NCBI GenBank assembly: GCA_934623455.1
Contig: CAKTVK010000103.1
Coordinates: 1 to 6,842, forward strand
DNA from: an uncultured Eggerthellaceae bacterium
GTDB lineage: Bacteria; Actinomycetota; Coriobacteriia; Coriobacteriales; Eggerthellaceae
Length of the DNA: 6,842 nucleotides
Direction of reading: 5' to 3'
The notes beneath the pieces were generated by a model. The model worked only from the letters and a program-made list of their open reading frames with translations. It was not told the origin of the DNA and made no database searches. The stretch's first letter is position 1. Each line of letters starts with the position of its first letter. This document shows, piece after piece, positions 6,625-6,842 of this stretch. Position numbers and translations under genes: made by a program.

Positions 6625-6644
6625 GTTTCTTCATTTTTATCCGT

Positions 6645-6842
6645 TCAGCCGGTATTCGTAGGAAAAGGGTTTCTGGGCTGCGCCCATTCAGGTCTCCCGA
6701 GAAAATAGGGGGTGCCAAGGCATACCTGCATCCCATGCGGCATCTCGAGGCAGACCACGGATGAAGTGGCGGGGGGGGATTCGGGCCGCCCCAGGGCGTG
6801 GTTTTCGCAGAATTCTATCCGGCGGTTCACCCGAAGTTGCGT
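6645..6842. other. Region without a supported gene; contains a G8 run
   Basis: I recognise no protein, tRNA or riboswitch here. The minus strand is open from the window end to a TGA at 6645-6647, so it could be the last ~65 codons of a gene starting outside. However, the residues (rich in Pro, Cys, Arg and Asn) resemble no family I know, and no SD or promoter is visible. A run of eight G at 6771-6778 could hide a frameshift or a sequencing-length error. Small inverted motifs occur, such as TGCCAAGGCA (about 6713-6722), and a G/C-rich hairpin with mismatches lies around 6771-6792. Confidence 0.35.

Noticed and set aside
6645..6842. Cobalamin riboswitch, tRNA or RNase P RNA fragment suggested by CCCCGCCACT and GGTTCACCC
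   Set aside because: The isolated matches lack the conserved surrounding stems and other consensus blocks of these RNAs.

Overview
The window holds two blocks that differ in gene content, strand and codon use. Positions 1-4177 are a plus-strand housekeeping operon: the 3' end of ftsH, a fused folP-folK gene, birA and bioY, closed by a strong intrinsic terminator. Positions 4178-6842 hold two minus-strand accessory genes: a Fic-family AMP-transferase-like protein with an N-terminal DNA-binding domain, and downstream of it an AAA_14/DUF4143 ATPase. The two blocks converge.

The DNA is moderately GC-rich. An actinobacterium of the class Coriobacteriia (Eggerthella/Slackia-like gut bacteria) is my best guess, based on ftsH next to folate genes, a long Ala/Glu/Gln-rich FtsH tail, and a Fic protein of the HTH-Fic type common in gut anaerobes. 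This is inference; no rRNA or other taxonomic marker is present.

The operon is tight: 17 nt between ftsH and folPK, 41 nt between folPK and birA, and an 8-nt overlap between birA and bioY. FolPK makes the pterin precursor of folate (HPPK step) and joins it to p-aminobenzoate (DHPS step). BirA attaches biotin to carboxylase carrier proteins and BioY imports biotin, so the last two genes form a biotin scavenging-and-use pair. FtsH is a membrane protease and is probably only co-transcribed.

The accessory block favours ATC for Ile and uses AGG/AGA for Arg, whereas the operon favours ATT and CGC/CGT, which suggests separate origin. Each accessory gene has its own promoter combined with repeats. 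The ATPase promoter lies inside a 16-bp inverted repeat (15 of 16 matching). The Fic gene has an extended -10 promoter preceded by a palindrome and direct repeats that may be operators, perhaps for the protein's own HTH domain. This pair is the best candidate for something little described. The last ~200 bases (6645-6842) contain no gene I can support.
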